Counted from the stretch's first letter, positions 8,908-18,022 are shown. The stretch: DNA of 64,000 nt from Bacteroidota bacterium (GCA_023428135.1 JAEYZG010000001.1:22141-86140); one strand, 5' to 3'. A program made the numbers and translations. The notes: a model not told the origin generated them from the letters alone.

Positions 8908-10503
8908 ATGAATAAGGGCTACCTGTTAGTACCAGTATTATTATTGTTGTTATGTACAGCAGTCAAACTGAGAGAAAAAACAACTACCAATATTGCAACA
9001 GACCAAAGGCCTAACATCATTATCATACTTGCAGATGATTTGGGATTTTCTGACATAGGATGTTATGGCTCTGAAATCCCAACCCCCAATCTTGATAAAC
9101 TTGCATATGGAGGATTACGATTGACGAACTTCTATAATTCCGGCCGCTGTTGTCCATCTCGTGCATCTTTACTTACAGGCCTTTATCCCCATCAGGCAGG
9201 AATTGGTGACATGCTTCTAAACAAAGGAACTTACGGCTACCAAGGCTATTTAAGCGATAGTTGTGTTACAATAGCACAATTATTAAAACAGGCCGGTTAC
9301 CATACAATCACCTCAGGAAAATGGCACGTAGGCACCTCTCAGTCAGCATTGGCACATAACAGAGGCTTTGATAAATCATTCTGCATGTTGAACAACGGAA
9401 GCAGCTATTTCAAAAACGGGCCGTTATATAATGACGGAAGGACTGTTACATTTATGCAAAATGGCCAGGTGATAAATAGAGATACCACTTATTACCTCAC
9501 TCAGAATATTACTGATTTTGCGATCGATGCAATAGAAGCCCAAAAGAACAATAAAAATCCATTCTTCTTATATCTTACTTATACAGCCCCTCATTGGCCC
9601 ATTCAGGCACTTGAAGAAGATATACAATTATTCAGAGGTAAATATCTTGTAGGATGGGATACAATCAGAGAACGGAGATTTAAAAAACAGATTATAGAAA
9701 AGATTCTGGATAAGACGGTAATACTTTCTTCAAGATATAATAAAGTACCTGAATGGACTAATGTTCCTGAAGGTGACAGAAACTTATGGGACCAGCGTAT
9801 GGCTATCTATTCAGCTATGATTTACAGGATGGACAAAGGAATCGGAGAAATTCTTCAGAAGCTTCAACAGATTGGTGAAGAAAAGAATACATTGATAATT
9901 TTCTTGTCTGACAATGGTGGCAGTGGTGATGAAGTACAAAAAGACAATCTGGTAATTCAAAGAAACGGAATTCGAGGAACAGGTGATTATATTGATAGTT
10001 ATCAAAAAAACTGGGGCAATGTAAGCAATACACCATTCTCACTCTTTAAAAAGAACATGCATGAAGGAGGTATTTCTACACCATTCATAGCATATTATCC
10101 AGGAGTAATTAAACCAGGACAAATTAATCATTCAACAGGCCATATTATTAATATCCTACCTACATGTATAGAACTGGCAAAAATAAAATATCCGCAATCT
10201 TTTAATGGTAAACTTCTGAAACAACCTGAAGGCAAAAGTATGACCAATATCTTCAAAGGGGCTACATCAGGAAATGATACATTATACTGGGAGCATGAAG
10301 GGAATAAAGCTATAAGAGCAGCAAATTGGAAACTTGTTTACGAGCTGAACCAAAATGAATGGGAACTTTATGACCTGAACTCTGACAGATCAGAGACCAA
10401 TAATATTTCCAATAAATATCCAGACAAAGTAAAACAACTAAAAGCTGCTCATGATAAATGGTGTACTAAAGTTGGAGTTGCAGACTGGACTACAATAAAA
10501 TGA
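8908..10503 (+). CDS. Sulfatase (arylsulfatase-type, S1 family)
   Basis: Hydrolyses sulfate esters, probably of polysaccharides or aryl sulfates, in the periplasm or outside the cell. A hydrophobic N-terminal signal (residues 5-18) is followed by the metal-binding motif NIIIILADDLGFSDIGCYG (36-54). The formylglycine motif is CCPSR with Cys81 as the residue to be converted (C-x-P-S-R), followed by ASLLTG. Further hallmarks are SGKWHVG, TYTAPHWP and FLSDNGG. Length (531 aa) is normal. No sulfatase-modifying enzyme or other carbohydrate gene adjoins it, so maturation must come from elsewhere in the genome. The substrate is not inferable. Confidence 0.93.
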   Translation: MNKGYLLVPVLLLLLCTAVKLREKTTTNIATDQRPNIIIILADDLGFSDIGCYGSEIPTPNLDKLAYGGLRLTNFYNSGRCCPSRASLLTGLYPHQAGIGDMLLNKGTYGYQGYLSDSCVTIAQLLKQAGYHTITSGKWHVGTSQSALAHNRGFDKSFCMLNNGSSYFKNGPLYNDGRTVTFMQNGQVINRDTTYYLTQNITDFAIDAIEAQKNNKNPFFLYLTYTAPHWPIQALEEDIQLFRGKYLVGWDTIRERRFKKQIIEKILDKTVILSSRYNKVPEWTNVPEGDRNLWDQRMAIYSAMIYRMDKGIGEILQKLQQIGEEKNTLIIFLSDNGGSGDEVQKDNLVIQRNGIRGTGDYIDSYQKNWGNVSNTPFSLFKKNMHEGGISTPFIAYYPGVIKPGQINHSTGHIINILPTCIELAKIKYPQSFNGKLLKQPEGKSMTNIFKGATSGNDTLYWEHEGNKAIRAANWKLVYELNQNEWELYDLNSDRSETNNISNKYPDKVKQLKAAHDKWCTKVGVADWTTIK

Positions 10504-10894
10504 TTCTGTCAGATTGATAATAGAACAAAAGAGCAATGTAAATCACAAAATAGGAATCAGACTCCTAATCAAAAATATAAAAGAAAAATAAACATTAAAT
10601 TGAATGGCATTAAAGAAATAAAGGAAGGTTACAGCGCTTTTTAATTCAAATTGAAAGAATTTCCTACACAATAAACACTTTGATAAATAAATATTACATG
10701 TATCAAAAACCCTAAAAACTATTTTTTTCAGCCTGTTACACAACATCTTCTTTTGTAAAATTATATTTTATAAATCGACTCACCCATACAACAACAGAAT
10801 CCATCTTACATTAGGACATTTCCATATAAACCTCAAATTTCTTTCGGCGTATAAGAAATTTATCCTATAAAAACCAATCAACCAGCAAGTAAGG
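10504..10894. other. Intergenic region without a recognisable gene
   Basis: About 390 AT-rich bases between the sulfatase and the GAF/PAS gene. A minus-strand open frame at 10543-10746 has no start signal or family resemblance and is dismissed. It presumably holds the promoter of the downstream gene. Confidence 0.45.
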
Positions 10895-12751
10895 ATGAGC
10901 TTCGGCAAAAATCAATTATTCACATTAACTCTGATAATTTCTACCTCCTATTTATTTCTTTGTACTCAAAAGTTTTACAAAGAGACGGAAGTAAAAATAA
11001 ACAAACTCTTGTTAATATCTGAGAAAAACCAATTCACCCTAGAATATCCAACAATTGAATTAAAAAATCATTTTCGAAGTACCAATAAGGAATTTACAGA
11101 AACGACTGAGGAAATAAAGAATACGCGCTTTTTCATAAATGAGAATATAATAACCACCATTGATGAAATAAACAATCTAAGTCAGGACATTCAGAATACA
11201 TTAATATCTGCAAAAGATTACAACGACCTAATGGTAGAGAATGAGAGTTTTGAAATTTTGAATTCAAAGCTTCAAACGCTTTCAAGTCAGCTGGAAATAG
11301 TAAATTCTCAAATACAAATTGCTAAAAATATTTTGATCTTACTTTTTTTAATCTCCATCCTTATTATTACGAGCGTCTCACAAATAACATCTGAAGCAAG
11401 GATAAAAAAAGAAATTAACCAAATTACAATAAAATTAGAAGCAATCTCAAAAGGAGATATCAGAAAGACTGAAACAATCGAATCTAATGAATTCAAAGAC
11501 CTTCATGATACAATAAACTCCATTATTGAAAATCAATCAAAGCTGGCTTTGTTTGCGGAGAGAATCGGAGATGGAAACTATCAGGAACATTATGAAAAAC
11601 TCGGCCCCAATGACAAGATAGGAATAGCCTTACTTGGCATGTGCGATAAATTGCAGAAAGTAGCGGCTGAAGAAAAAAGAAGAAACTGGGCTAATGAAGG
11701 TTTTGCAAAATTCTCAGAAATATTAAGAAATGAAAACAATGAAAAATCATTATCTGACAAATTACTTGTTGCTCTAATAAAATACCTTAATGCTAATCAG
11801 GGTAATATTTACCTTAAACATGAAGAAGGAGAAAAACCTTTCCTTAAACTTATTTCGTCCTATGCATGGGATAGAATGAAATACGAAGAGAGGGAAATTG
11901 CTATGGGAGAAGGACTGCTTGGTCAGGCGGCAATGGAAAGAGAATATATATATCTAACCAACATTCCAGAAGATTTTATCCGAATAACCTCAGGACTTGG
12001 AGAAGCCCTTCCTTCCAGCGTGTTGATTATACCATTATGCAACAATACAGATCTTTTAGGGGTCATGGAGTTTGCCTTTTTCAGAAACCTGGAAGAATCT
12101 GAAATTGATTTTTTAGAGAAAATTGCAGCCAGCATTGCAACTACATTGGCTTCTGTTAAAACAAATGACCAAACCCTCAGATTACTCGGAGAATCAAGAC
12201 AATTGACCCAGGAAATGAAACTTCAGGAAGTAGAACTTATAAAACAAGCTGAAGAATTAAAGTCAAAAGAGGAAACCCTCTTAAGAAGTATGAAAGAACT
12301 GGAAGCAGTAAAAAGTACCTTAAGTGATAAACTGGAAGAGGCTAAAGAAGAGATGAAACAACAGATTAAGGAAATAGAAATAGAAAAGCTCAAAAATGAA
12401 GGAATCCTTGAGGGATGTGTGGATGCTGTAATAACATTTGACAAAAAAGGAAACATTGAATTCTTTAATAAAGCTTCGGAAGAAATATTCTGTTATAAAC
12501 GAAATGAAGTATTGGGAAAAAACATCAATGAACTAATCAATTTATATTTAGATGAGAATAATGGGGATTACTCTGCATTCTATGTTGACAAAAATAATAT
12601 CAGAAAACTAATAAGTGTAAGGACTGAAATATCTGTCAAAAGCCAGACATCAGGCGAAATTCCTGTCCTGATAACACTATCAAAAACAGTTATTGAAGGT
12701 AAATTCTACTTTACTGCCTTTATTCAAAGCATAGCCGTTGAACTTTTCTGA
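10895..12751 (+). CDS. Membrane GAF-PAS sensory protein without a catalytic output domain
   Basis: Predicted signal input protein. It has a membrane helix at about 8-26, an extracytoplasmic helical region, a second membrane helix at about 146-166 and a HAMP-like linker to about 250. A GAF domain follows (about 265-400, with GEGLLGQAAMERE and SSVLIIPLCNN), then a long Glu/Lys-rich coiled coil (about 405-495) and a C-terminal PAS domain (about 500-612, with DAVITFDKKGNIEFFNKASEEIF). The protein ends right after PAS: there is no histidine kinase, cyclase or MCP tip. It lies 39 bases upstream of the CheZ-like gene and before the STAS/cheY genes, so it probably feeds into the chemosensory system through protein contacts. 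The ligand is unknown. Confidence 0.8.
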   Translation: MSFGKNQLFTLTLIISTSYLFLCTQKFYKETEVKINKLLLISEKNQFTLEYPTIELKNHFRSTNKEFTETTEEIKNTRFFINENIITTIDEINNLSQDIQNTLISAKDYNDLMVENESFEILNSKLQTLSSQLEIVNSQIQIAKNILILLFLISILIITSVSQITSEARIKKEINQITIKLEAISKGDIRKTETIESNEFKDLHDTINSIIENQSKLALFAERIGDGNYQEHYEKLGPNDKIGIALLGMCDKLQKVAAEEKRRNWANEGFAKFSEILRNENNEKSLSDKLLVALIKYLNANQGNIYLKHEEGEKPFLKLISSYAWDRMKYEEREIAMGEGLLGQAAMEREYIYLTNIPEDFIRITSGLGEALPSSVLIIPLCNNTDLLGVMEFAFFRNLEESEIDFLEKIAASIATTLASVKTNDQTLRLLGESRQLTQEMKLQEVELIKQAEELKSKEETLLRSMKELEAVKSTLSDKLEEAKEEMKQQIKEIEIEKLKNEGILEGCVDAVITFDKKGNIEFFNKASEEIFCYKRNEVLGKNINELINLYLDENNGDYSAFYVDKNNIRKLISVRTEISVKSQTSGEIPVLITLSKTVIEGKFYFTAFIQSIAVELF

Positions 12752-12790
12752 TTAATCATTTAATAGCACAATCCCTACACCAATATTAAT

Positions 12791-13516
12791 ATGCTAGAAC
12801 TTGAAGAGGATAATATAATCAAGATTATCATAGAGTTACTTGAAGTAAATAAAATCCAATTATCAGAACTTCAAAAATATTCTTCTGAGGATTTTATCCA
12901 TATAGTAAGCCTATTTAAAAATGGTCCATTTAATAATACAACTGATAACCCAATATCAGATTACCTGCCCCTCACAAGTTCTATAATTAAGGATCTGCAG
13001 TTTCAAGATATTATGAGACAAAAAATCGAGCATATTGAGACAATTGATGACATACTACTGAGAGAACTTAAACAAAGACTATCGGGTAATGGGGGTATCA
13101 TATACAGCAGTGTGATATCTGAAATAACTGCCCTTAATGTAGCACAACTCCAGCTGATCCTTGAGGAATACAGAATAGTCATGGACAACATTACACTAAA
13201 TCTGAAAGAGCTAGAAACAAAGCTGAAACAGTCCTCTCCTATGGATTATAATCTCTCAGCAGGTCTAAGTCAAAACCAACAGACTCACACCTTAATTATG
13301 GACATTATTGAAAGGCATACTTTAATCTCTCAACTACCACTTGAATACAATCATAAAAGAAAAAAAGAGACAAAAAAAGTAATGGCAAAATTAATGAATA
13401 TCTATACAATGCAAAGTGAGAGGGACGTTTTCATGCAGGTATTTGAAAGCGAAATAAGTAACAGTACAGATAATCATTTAGAAAACAATCAGGAAAACAA
13501 TATAGAGTTTTTTTAA
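12791..13516 (+). CDS. CheZ-like protein (candidate CheY-P phosphatase)
   Basis: All-helical 241-residue protein. At residues 68-80 it has DLQFQDIMRQKIEH. The D73-x-x-x-Q77 spacing matches the catalytic D-x-x-x-Q of CheZ (D143/Q147 in E. coli, in a DFQDLTGQ context), where the Gln activates water for CheY-P hydrolysis. The long amphipathic helices on both sides fit the CheZ four-helix bundle, but the C-terminal CheY-binding peptide of enterobacterial CheZ is not recognisable. It sits directly between the GAF/PAS protein and the STAS/cheY genes, the expected neighbourhood. The motif is seen; the function is inferred. Related LQxQD motifs also occur in other chemotaxis-associated proteins. Confidence 0.6.
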   Translation: MLELEEDNIIKIIIELLEVNKIQLSELQKYSSEDFIHIVSLFKNGPFNNTTDNPISDYLPLTSSIIKDLQFQDIMRQKIEHIETIDDILLRELKQRLSGNGGIIYSSVISEITALNVAQLQLILEEYRIVMDNITLNLKELETKLKQSSPMDYNLSAGLSQNQQTHTLIMDIIERHTLISQLPLEYNHKRKKETKKVMAKLMNIYTMQSERDVFMQVFESEISNSTDNHLENNQENNIEFF

Positions 13517-13531
13517 AAATAATAACGAGAG

Positions 13532-13904
13532 ATGGAAAAGGTCGAGATCAAACTTTTAGAGAAAGGTAATTCTGATATTAAAATAAAAATTGCAGGAGAT
13601 ATATAACTAAAGCATATACCAAAAGTGTATGATAAATTAAAAAGAATTAAAGATTCATATAAGAAATATACCATCTCATATTCCGGAATAAGCAATATTG
13701 ATTCAGTAGGGGTTCAGGTTCTATTTTCATACATTTCCTTTCTTAAAAAGAAGGGAAAAGAAATATACATAGCAGATCAATTCAATAATGAGTTAAATAA
13801 GATTTCTAAGCTACACTGGCCTTTTAGATTTTTCTATATCTGAAAAAATAAATATACAATTGGTACAAACAGGAATAGTCAAACAAAATAATATCAAATT
13901 ATGA
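13532..13904 (+). pseudogene. STAS-domain gene with premature stop and frameshift (copy 1)
   Basis: Translation from the ATG at 13532 resembles the intact STAS protein at 18023-18328 (MEK start, then DIKIKIAGDI against DIVVSGDLS) but hits TAA at 13604-13606. The same frame reopens and encodes the second half, including NIDSVGVQVLFSYISFLKKKGKEI. It then needs a one-base shift near 13811 to continue as TGLLDFSISEKI to a stop at 13902-13904, overlapping the start of cheY. This damaged copy keeps the DSxG motif whose Ser is phosphorylated in anti-sigma antagonists, whereas the intact copy does not. A restart protein from 13625 cannot be excluded. Confidence 0.8.
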
Positions 13905-14266
13905 AAAAAACGATACTTATAGCGGATGATTCCGAAAGCGTAAGGGAAGTTGTTAGTTATACACTTACAAATGCAGGGTATGAAGTGCTCATAGGAGTTG
14001 ATGGTGAAGATGCACTCAAATATCTTAACGGTAAGGAAATTCATCTGGTATTGACAGACCTGCACATGCCGAAGATGGATGGTATAGCATTTATCAAAGA
14101 AATAAGATCGAAACCAGAATATCAATATATCCCAATCCTTTTCCTCACCACAGAATCACTTTCCTCTAAAAAAGAAGAAGCTAAAGCAGCTGGTGCCACT
14201 GGTTGGATTGTAAAGCCATTTGTTCCGGAAAAACTTATTGAAACCATTCAAAGAGTTATAAGATAA
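13901..14266 (+). CDS. cheY: Chemotaxis response regulator CheY (copy 1, orphaned)
   Basis: Single-domain receiver of 121 aa, phosphorylated by CheA. It has the acidic pocket D9/D10, phospho-acceptor D53 (VLTDLHMPKMDG), Thr at 83-84 (FLTTES) and K105 (GWIVKPF), so every residue needed for phosphotransfer is present. By eye about 100 of 121 residues are identical to the second CheY at 18347-18712. Its stop overlaps the ATG of the cheA remnant (TAATG), exactly as in the intact copy. The frame is undamaged although the genes on both sides are broken, which suggests it is still selected and is served by the other CheA. Confidence 0.95.
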   Translation: MKKTILIADDSESVREVVSYTLTNAGYEVLIGVDGEDALKYLNGKEIHLVLTDLHMPKMDGIAFIKEIRSKPEYQYIPILFLTTESLSSKKEEAKAAGATGWIVKPFVPEKLIETIQRVIR

Positions 14267-14404
14267 TGGATAAATTCAAAGCTATATTCTTTGAAGAGGC
14301 AACAGGTTTAATCACCGAACTGGAACTTGTAGCTTTACTTCTGAATAATAGTAAGAAAGATCAATCATTATAGAGGATATCTTAAAAAAATACACACCCT
14401 GAAA
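14266..14404 (+). pseudogene. cheA: cheA remnant: HPt domain start only
   Basis: Begins MDKFKAIFFEEATGLITEL, closely matching the intact CheA start (MDRFKAVFFEEATTLINEL). It stops at TAG 14371-14373. Another frame carries on with SIIIEDILKKIHTLK, matching the intact segment that holds the phosphorylated His (MHTLKGNS). Similarity ends near 14404. The remaining 600-plus codons (rest of HPt, dimerisation, ATPase and CheW-like domains) are absent, because a cheW remnant begins about 60 bases later. This is a frameshift plus a large internal deletion. Confidence 0.88.
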
Positions 14405-14465
14405 GTCCATTGCAAGTTCGTAATACTTACAATCGATTTAAATTTACTTAATACAAATCAATTTT

Positions 14466-14940
14466 ATGAACGATGAAAATTTAACGACTCCTTCTTACCT
14501 CTCATTTAAGCTAGCAAACGAAGTTTTTGCTGTAAATGTATCGCATGTCAAAGACGTATAACAATTAAGCAAAATTACGAAAATACCCAAATCACCTGAT
14601 TATCTGTTAGGCATTATTAACTTAAGAGGTGATGCTCTTCCCGTAGCCAATACAAGAATAAAATTTGGCCTTGGTGCTGTTGCTGACACAATAATTAGCT
14701 GTATAAAATGATCTTGAATCTTGAGCTAAATGGTCAAAAAAAATTATGGCAGCCTTGACCGATTCGGTTTGCTAATTATTCGAAATAAATAAACAATTAG
14801 TACTCACATAGGAAGTAAATAGAAGCCAGAATTCATTTCAGGGATGTATAATCCAAATGAAAGCTTTATCTAAAGATGGATATGAACAAGCCATTTTCAT
14901 TCGAATAGCTCTCTATTTTACAGGAAAATACCATGCTTTG
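14466..14940 (+). pseudogene. cheW: cheW remnant with several stops
   Basis: From the ATG at 14466 the frame reads SYLSFKLANEVFAVNVSHVKDV, then a TAA at 14559-14561. It goes on as KITKIPKSPDYLLGIINLRG and TRIKFGLGAVADT before a second stop. It parallels the intact CheW at 20778-21275 residue for residue (SYLSFKLENETFAVTVERV, KVPKSPDFMTGVINLRG, TRIKFGL). Beyond 14715 only scattered similarity in shifted frames remains, such as ALTDSV and the FQGM-like end. It is non-functional as read. The end coordinate is approximate. Confidence 0.85.
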
Positions 14941-15012
14941 AATTCTTGATACTTATAATTCTAAATTCTTAAATAAACCCACTTATATAAAACTATTAAC
15001 CCTTGATTATCT

Positions 15013-16668
15013 ATGAAAATACGTCATCAACTTTTTATTGGAAACGGTCTAGTGTTGATCATGATCATCGCCCTAGCTACAGTTTCTTATAATAGCATCA
15101 ATTCCCTTATAGCAACTTCAAAATGGGTAGACCATACCCATGAAGTAATTGAAAGAGCAAATTTGTTAGGAAAATTATTAATCGATATGGAAACAGGAGA
15201 GCGAGGCTTTTTGCTTACAGGTGAGGAAGAATATTTGGAACCATATAATGAAGGAAAGAAAAGATTTAAAACAGTGCTTAACGAAGTAAAGCAACTTGTC
15301 AACGATAATCCTGAACAAGTGGCAAGGTTTGAAGTGGTTGATAATCTTGAGGCTCTATGGCATGAAAAGACCGGTAATGTTGAAATTAGTGCCAGAAGAA
15401 AAATTAATGAAGGAACAGCGAGCATGGATGATCTCATGGTATTGATAAATAAGAAATCCGGTAAACAAACTATGGATCAGCTACGGGTTAATCTTGAGGA
15501 AATTGTTAAAATCGAAAAAGGGTTGATGGATAAAAGAACAAAGGAATCAGATGAAACAGCAGCCACTTCAATATCTACTTCATTGATAGGCGCAACGCTA
15601 GGATTTATTATATGCCTGGGAGTAGCAATCTGGATTGTACTTTCAATATCGAGCTCTTTAAAAATTGCAAATGAAGCGATCAAATCAGTTGCAGAAGGTG
15701 ATCTTTCTTTGAAGATAGATACAAGCAAAAAAGACGAAGTTGGGGAAATGCTTAAACACCTGCAGGAAATGGTTAATAAATTAAATGAAACATTAACATT
15801 TATCAGCACGGCTGCCGAAAGCATTAGTTCTGCCAGCAAACAAATGAGTTCTTCTTCTCAGCAGCTTTCTGAAGGAGCTACTGAACAAGCCGCTTCTGCG
15901 GAAGAAGTTTCAACTTCTATGGAACAGATGACCAGTAACATTCAGCAAAGCACCCAGAACGCACAGGAGACAGAAAAGATTTCCCTTAAGGCAACAGAAG
16001 ATGTAAGTGAGGGAGGTAAATCAGTTAGCATGACTGTAATGTCAATGAAGGAAATTGCTCAGAAAATTTCAATTATAGGAGAAATTGCCAGACAAACAAA
16101 TTTGCTGGCTCTTAATGCAGCTGTGGAAGCGGCAAGAGCTGGCGAGCATGGTAAAGGATTTGCCGTTGTAGCTGCAGAAGTGCGAAAACTAGCTGAAAGA
16201 AGTCAGCAGGCTGCAATCGAAATAGATGCTCTTTCAAATACCAGTGTAACAATTGCTGAAAAGTCTGGAAAAATACTTGAGCTGATTGTTCCCGATATTC
16301 AGAAAACTTCAAGGTTAATTCAGGAGATCACTGCATCCAGCAATGAGCAGAATTCCGGAGCTGAGCAGGTAAATAGTTCTATTCAGCAACTTAACAGAGT
16401 TATCCAGAATAATGCTGCTACCGCTGAAGAGATGGCGGCAAGCGCTGAAGAACTGGAAGCACAAGCAGCATCTTTAGAAGAAACCATTTCATTCTTTAAA
16501 CTCGGACATGACAAAAGTAAAAAGTACACTTCAGGGGATAATGGATATGCAAAAAAGAAGAGTTTTTCAAAACAAGCACCTACAGTTAAAACTGGAAAAT
16601 CTATAAATGGCGTAGCTATAAAACTCGACAATGGTTCGGTTTCTGACGCAGATTTTACAAAGTTTTAA
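15013..16668 (+). CDS. Methyl-accepting chemotaxis protein with CHASE3-like sensor
   Basis: Complete chemoreceptor of 551 aa. A membrane helix at about 9-29 is followed by an extracytoplasmic helical domain of CHASE3 type (GKLLIDMETGERGFLLTGEEEYLEPYNEG at about 53-81, the family hallmark). A second membrane helix (about 191-213), a HAMP domain and the signalling coiled coil follow, with the tip EIARQTNLLALNAAVEAA. The C-terminus, DFTKF after a variable linker, fits an x-aromatic-x-x-aromatic CheR/CheB tethering pentapeptide. It heads a run of same-strand genes (porin, STAS, cheY, cheA, cheW, cheR, cheD, cheB) and is presumably their receptor. A long hairpin follows the stop. The ligand is unknown; an adjacent carbohydrate porin hints at sugars. 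Confidence 0.97.
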   Translation: MKIRHQLFIGNGLVLIMIIALATVSYNSINSLIATSKWVDHTHEVIERANLLGKLLIDMETGERGFLLTGEEEYLEPYNEGKKRFKTVLNEVKQLVNDNPEQVARFEVVDNLEALWHEKTGNVEISARRKINEGTASMDDLMVLINKKSGKQTMDQLRVNLEEIVKIEKGLMDKRTKESDETAATSISTSLIGATLGFIICLGVAIWIVLSISSSLKIANEAIKSVAEGDLSLKIDTSKKDEVGEMLKHLQEMVNKLNETLTFISTAAESISSASKQMSSSSQQLSEGATEQAASAEEVSTSMEQMTSNIQQSTQNAQETEKISLKATEDVSEGGKSVSMTVMSMKEIAQKISIIGEIARQTNLLALNAAVEAARAGEHGKGFAVVAAEVRKLAERSQQAAIEIDALSNTSVTIAEKSGKILELIVPDIQKTSRLIQEITASSNEQNSGAEQVNSSIQQLNRVIQNNAATAEEMAASAEELEAQAASLEETISFFKLGHDKSKKYTSGDNGYAKKKSFSKQAPTVKTGKSINGVAIKLDNGSVSDADFTKF

Positions 16669-16673
16669 ATAAT

Positions 16674-16718
16674 ATAGCAGATATTGAATAGCCTGAATAA
16701 TCGTTCAATATCTGCTAT
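16674..16718 (+). repeat. Long hairpin directly after the MCP gene
   Basis: A perfect 15-bp inverted repeat (16674-16688 against 16704-16718) with a 15-base loop begins 5 bases after the receptor stop and ends 21 bases before the porin ATG. No run of T follows, so readthrough is expected. It probably adjusts expression between the genes or stabilises the receptor mRNA. The first receptor in the window is also followed by a hairpin of similar stem length. Confidence 0.65.
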
Positions 16719-16739
16719 CCTGCCCTTTAAATTTTACCA

Positions 16740-17894
16740 ATGAAAAAATGTTTAATTATTTTAAGCCTTGCAATGGCAAGTTTAAAAGGTAATGCGCAAA
16801 ATTCTTCTCCTTTTACTTTCAGGACTGAAATCACAGGTGATTTGATAAGCAATATGCACGGTGGAAGAAAAAGTGGCCACAGCTATGTGGGTAAAATAGA
16901 TCTATCTTTGGGATTGTCAACTGAAAAAGCCGGATGGTTTAAAGGAGGAAAATTGTTCCTGCATGCCATTAATGCTCACGGTGGAAATCCATCTGCACGT
17001 TATGTCGGAGATATACAGCCTGTATCAAGAATAGAAGCAACAAACCGGATAAGTCTGTTTGAATTTTGGTACAGACAGGATATAGGAAAATTTTCAGTGC
17101 TTTTTGGTCAATTCGACATGAATTCTACCTTCGCAGTAAATGCTACTGCCGGTAATTTTCTAAACACCTCCTTCGGAATGTATCCTAGTATAGCATTGAA
17201 TGTGCCTTTATCTATCTATCCATATGCCACCCCATCTTTATATGCCCAATGGAAGCAATCCGAAAAACTTGCATTCCAGGCAGCAGTGTTCGATGGATCT
17301 CCATTAAAGTTTCAGGATAATCCTAATAACCTTAAGTGGCAAATTGATGGTAAAAAGAGATTATTCTCAACATTTGAAATTCAGATGAAAGAAATTAAGG
17401 ATTCGGTAGTAAAAGGAAATTATAAAATTGGTGGATATTATCATAATGGAGATTTCAGAGACCTTTCCGATTCCTCAAATTCAGTGGATGGAAGTTACGG
17501 GATTTATGTTACTATGGACAGACTAATCATTGCTGAAAATTCTAAAGATAACCAGGGGGTAACTGCTTTTTTACAATCAGGCTCTAGTCCTGGGAAAACC
17601 AATTTAGTAGATTTTTACTTAAGCACAGGGTTGATTTATACAGGTATACTACCTTCCCGTTCTAATGATATACTAGGTTTGGGATTCGTATATTCATCAA
17701 TAAATAATCATCTTCATCAAGCGTATCCTATCAGTTATACTCAAAGCAGATGTTTAATAGAGTTGAATTATAAGGCACAGTTTGGGAATAACTTTATAGT
17801 TCAGCCAGACTTCCAATATATAATCAATCCTGGTGCAAATCCGGCATTTAAAAATTCGCTTGTAGGTATTTTAAGGGTATCCCTTGTTTATTAA
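16740..17894 (+). CDS. OprB-like carbohydrate porin
   Basis: Outer-membrane beta-barrel of 384 aa. The signal peptide ends at GNAQ, a common Bacteroidetes cleavage context. The mature part has features of carbohydrate-selective porins of the OprB family: KGGKLFLHAINAHGGNPS, an LFEFWYRQDIGKFSVLFGQFDMNSTF segment, aromatic-Gly-rich strands throughout and a terminal aromatic residue (LVY). It lies between the MCP (71 bases upstream, with a hairpin) and the STAS/cheY/cheA genes on the same strand. Passive uptake of sugars or other small solutes is the usual role. Its position suggests it admits the attractant sensed by the receptor, which is inference. Confidence 0.8.
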   Translation: MKKCLIILSLAMASLKGNAQNSSPFTFRTEITGDLISNMHGGRKSGHSYVGKIDLSLGLSTEKAGWFKGGKLFLHAINAHGGNPSARYVGDIQPVSRIEATNRISLFEFWYRQDIGKFSVLFGQFDMNSTFAVNATAGNFLNTSFGMYPSIALNVPLSIYPYATPSLYAQWKQSEKLAFQAAVFDGSPLKFQDNPNNLKWQIDGKKRLFSTFEIQMKEIKDSVVKGNYKIGGYYHNGDFRDLSDSSNSVDGSYGIYVTMDRLIIAENSKDNQGVTAFLQSGSSPGKTNLVDFYLSTGLIYTGILPSRSNDILGLGFVYSSINNHLHQAYPISYTQSRCLIELNYKAQFGNNFIVQPDFQYIINPGANPAFKNSLVGILRVSLVY

Positions 17895-18022
17895 AGTATA
17901 CAAATTGCTCTTAGTAATATTATGAAGAAGTTATCAGAAGGACCTTCAATACATCATCTAATGCGAAGGTAAGTGGCGCAAGTAATGCCGAAAAAGATAT
18001 AGTTTTTTTTAACCTAACTAAA

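Noticed and set aside
10543..10746. 67-codon minus-strand frame after the sulfatase
   Set aside because: Composition follows the AT-rich intergenic DNA and it has no recognisable feature.
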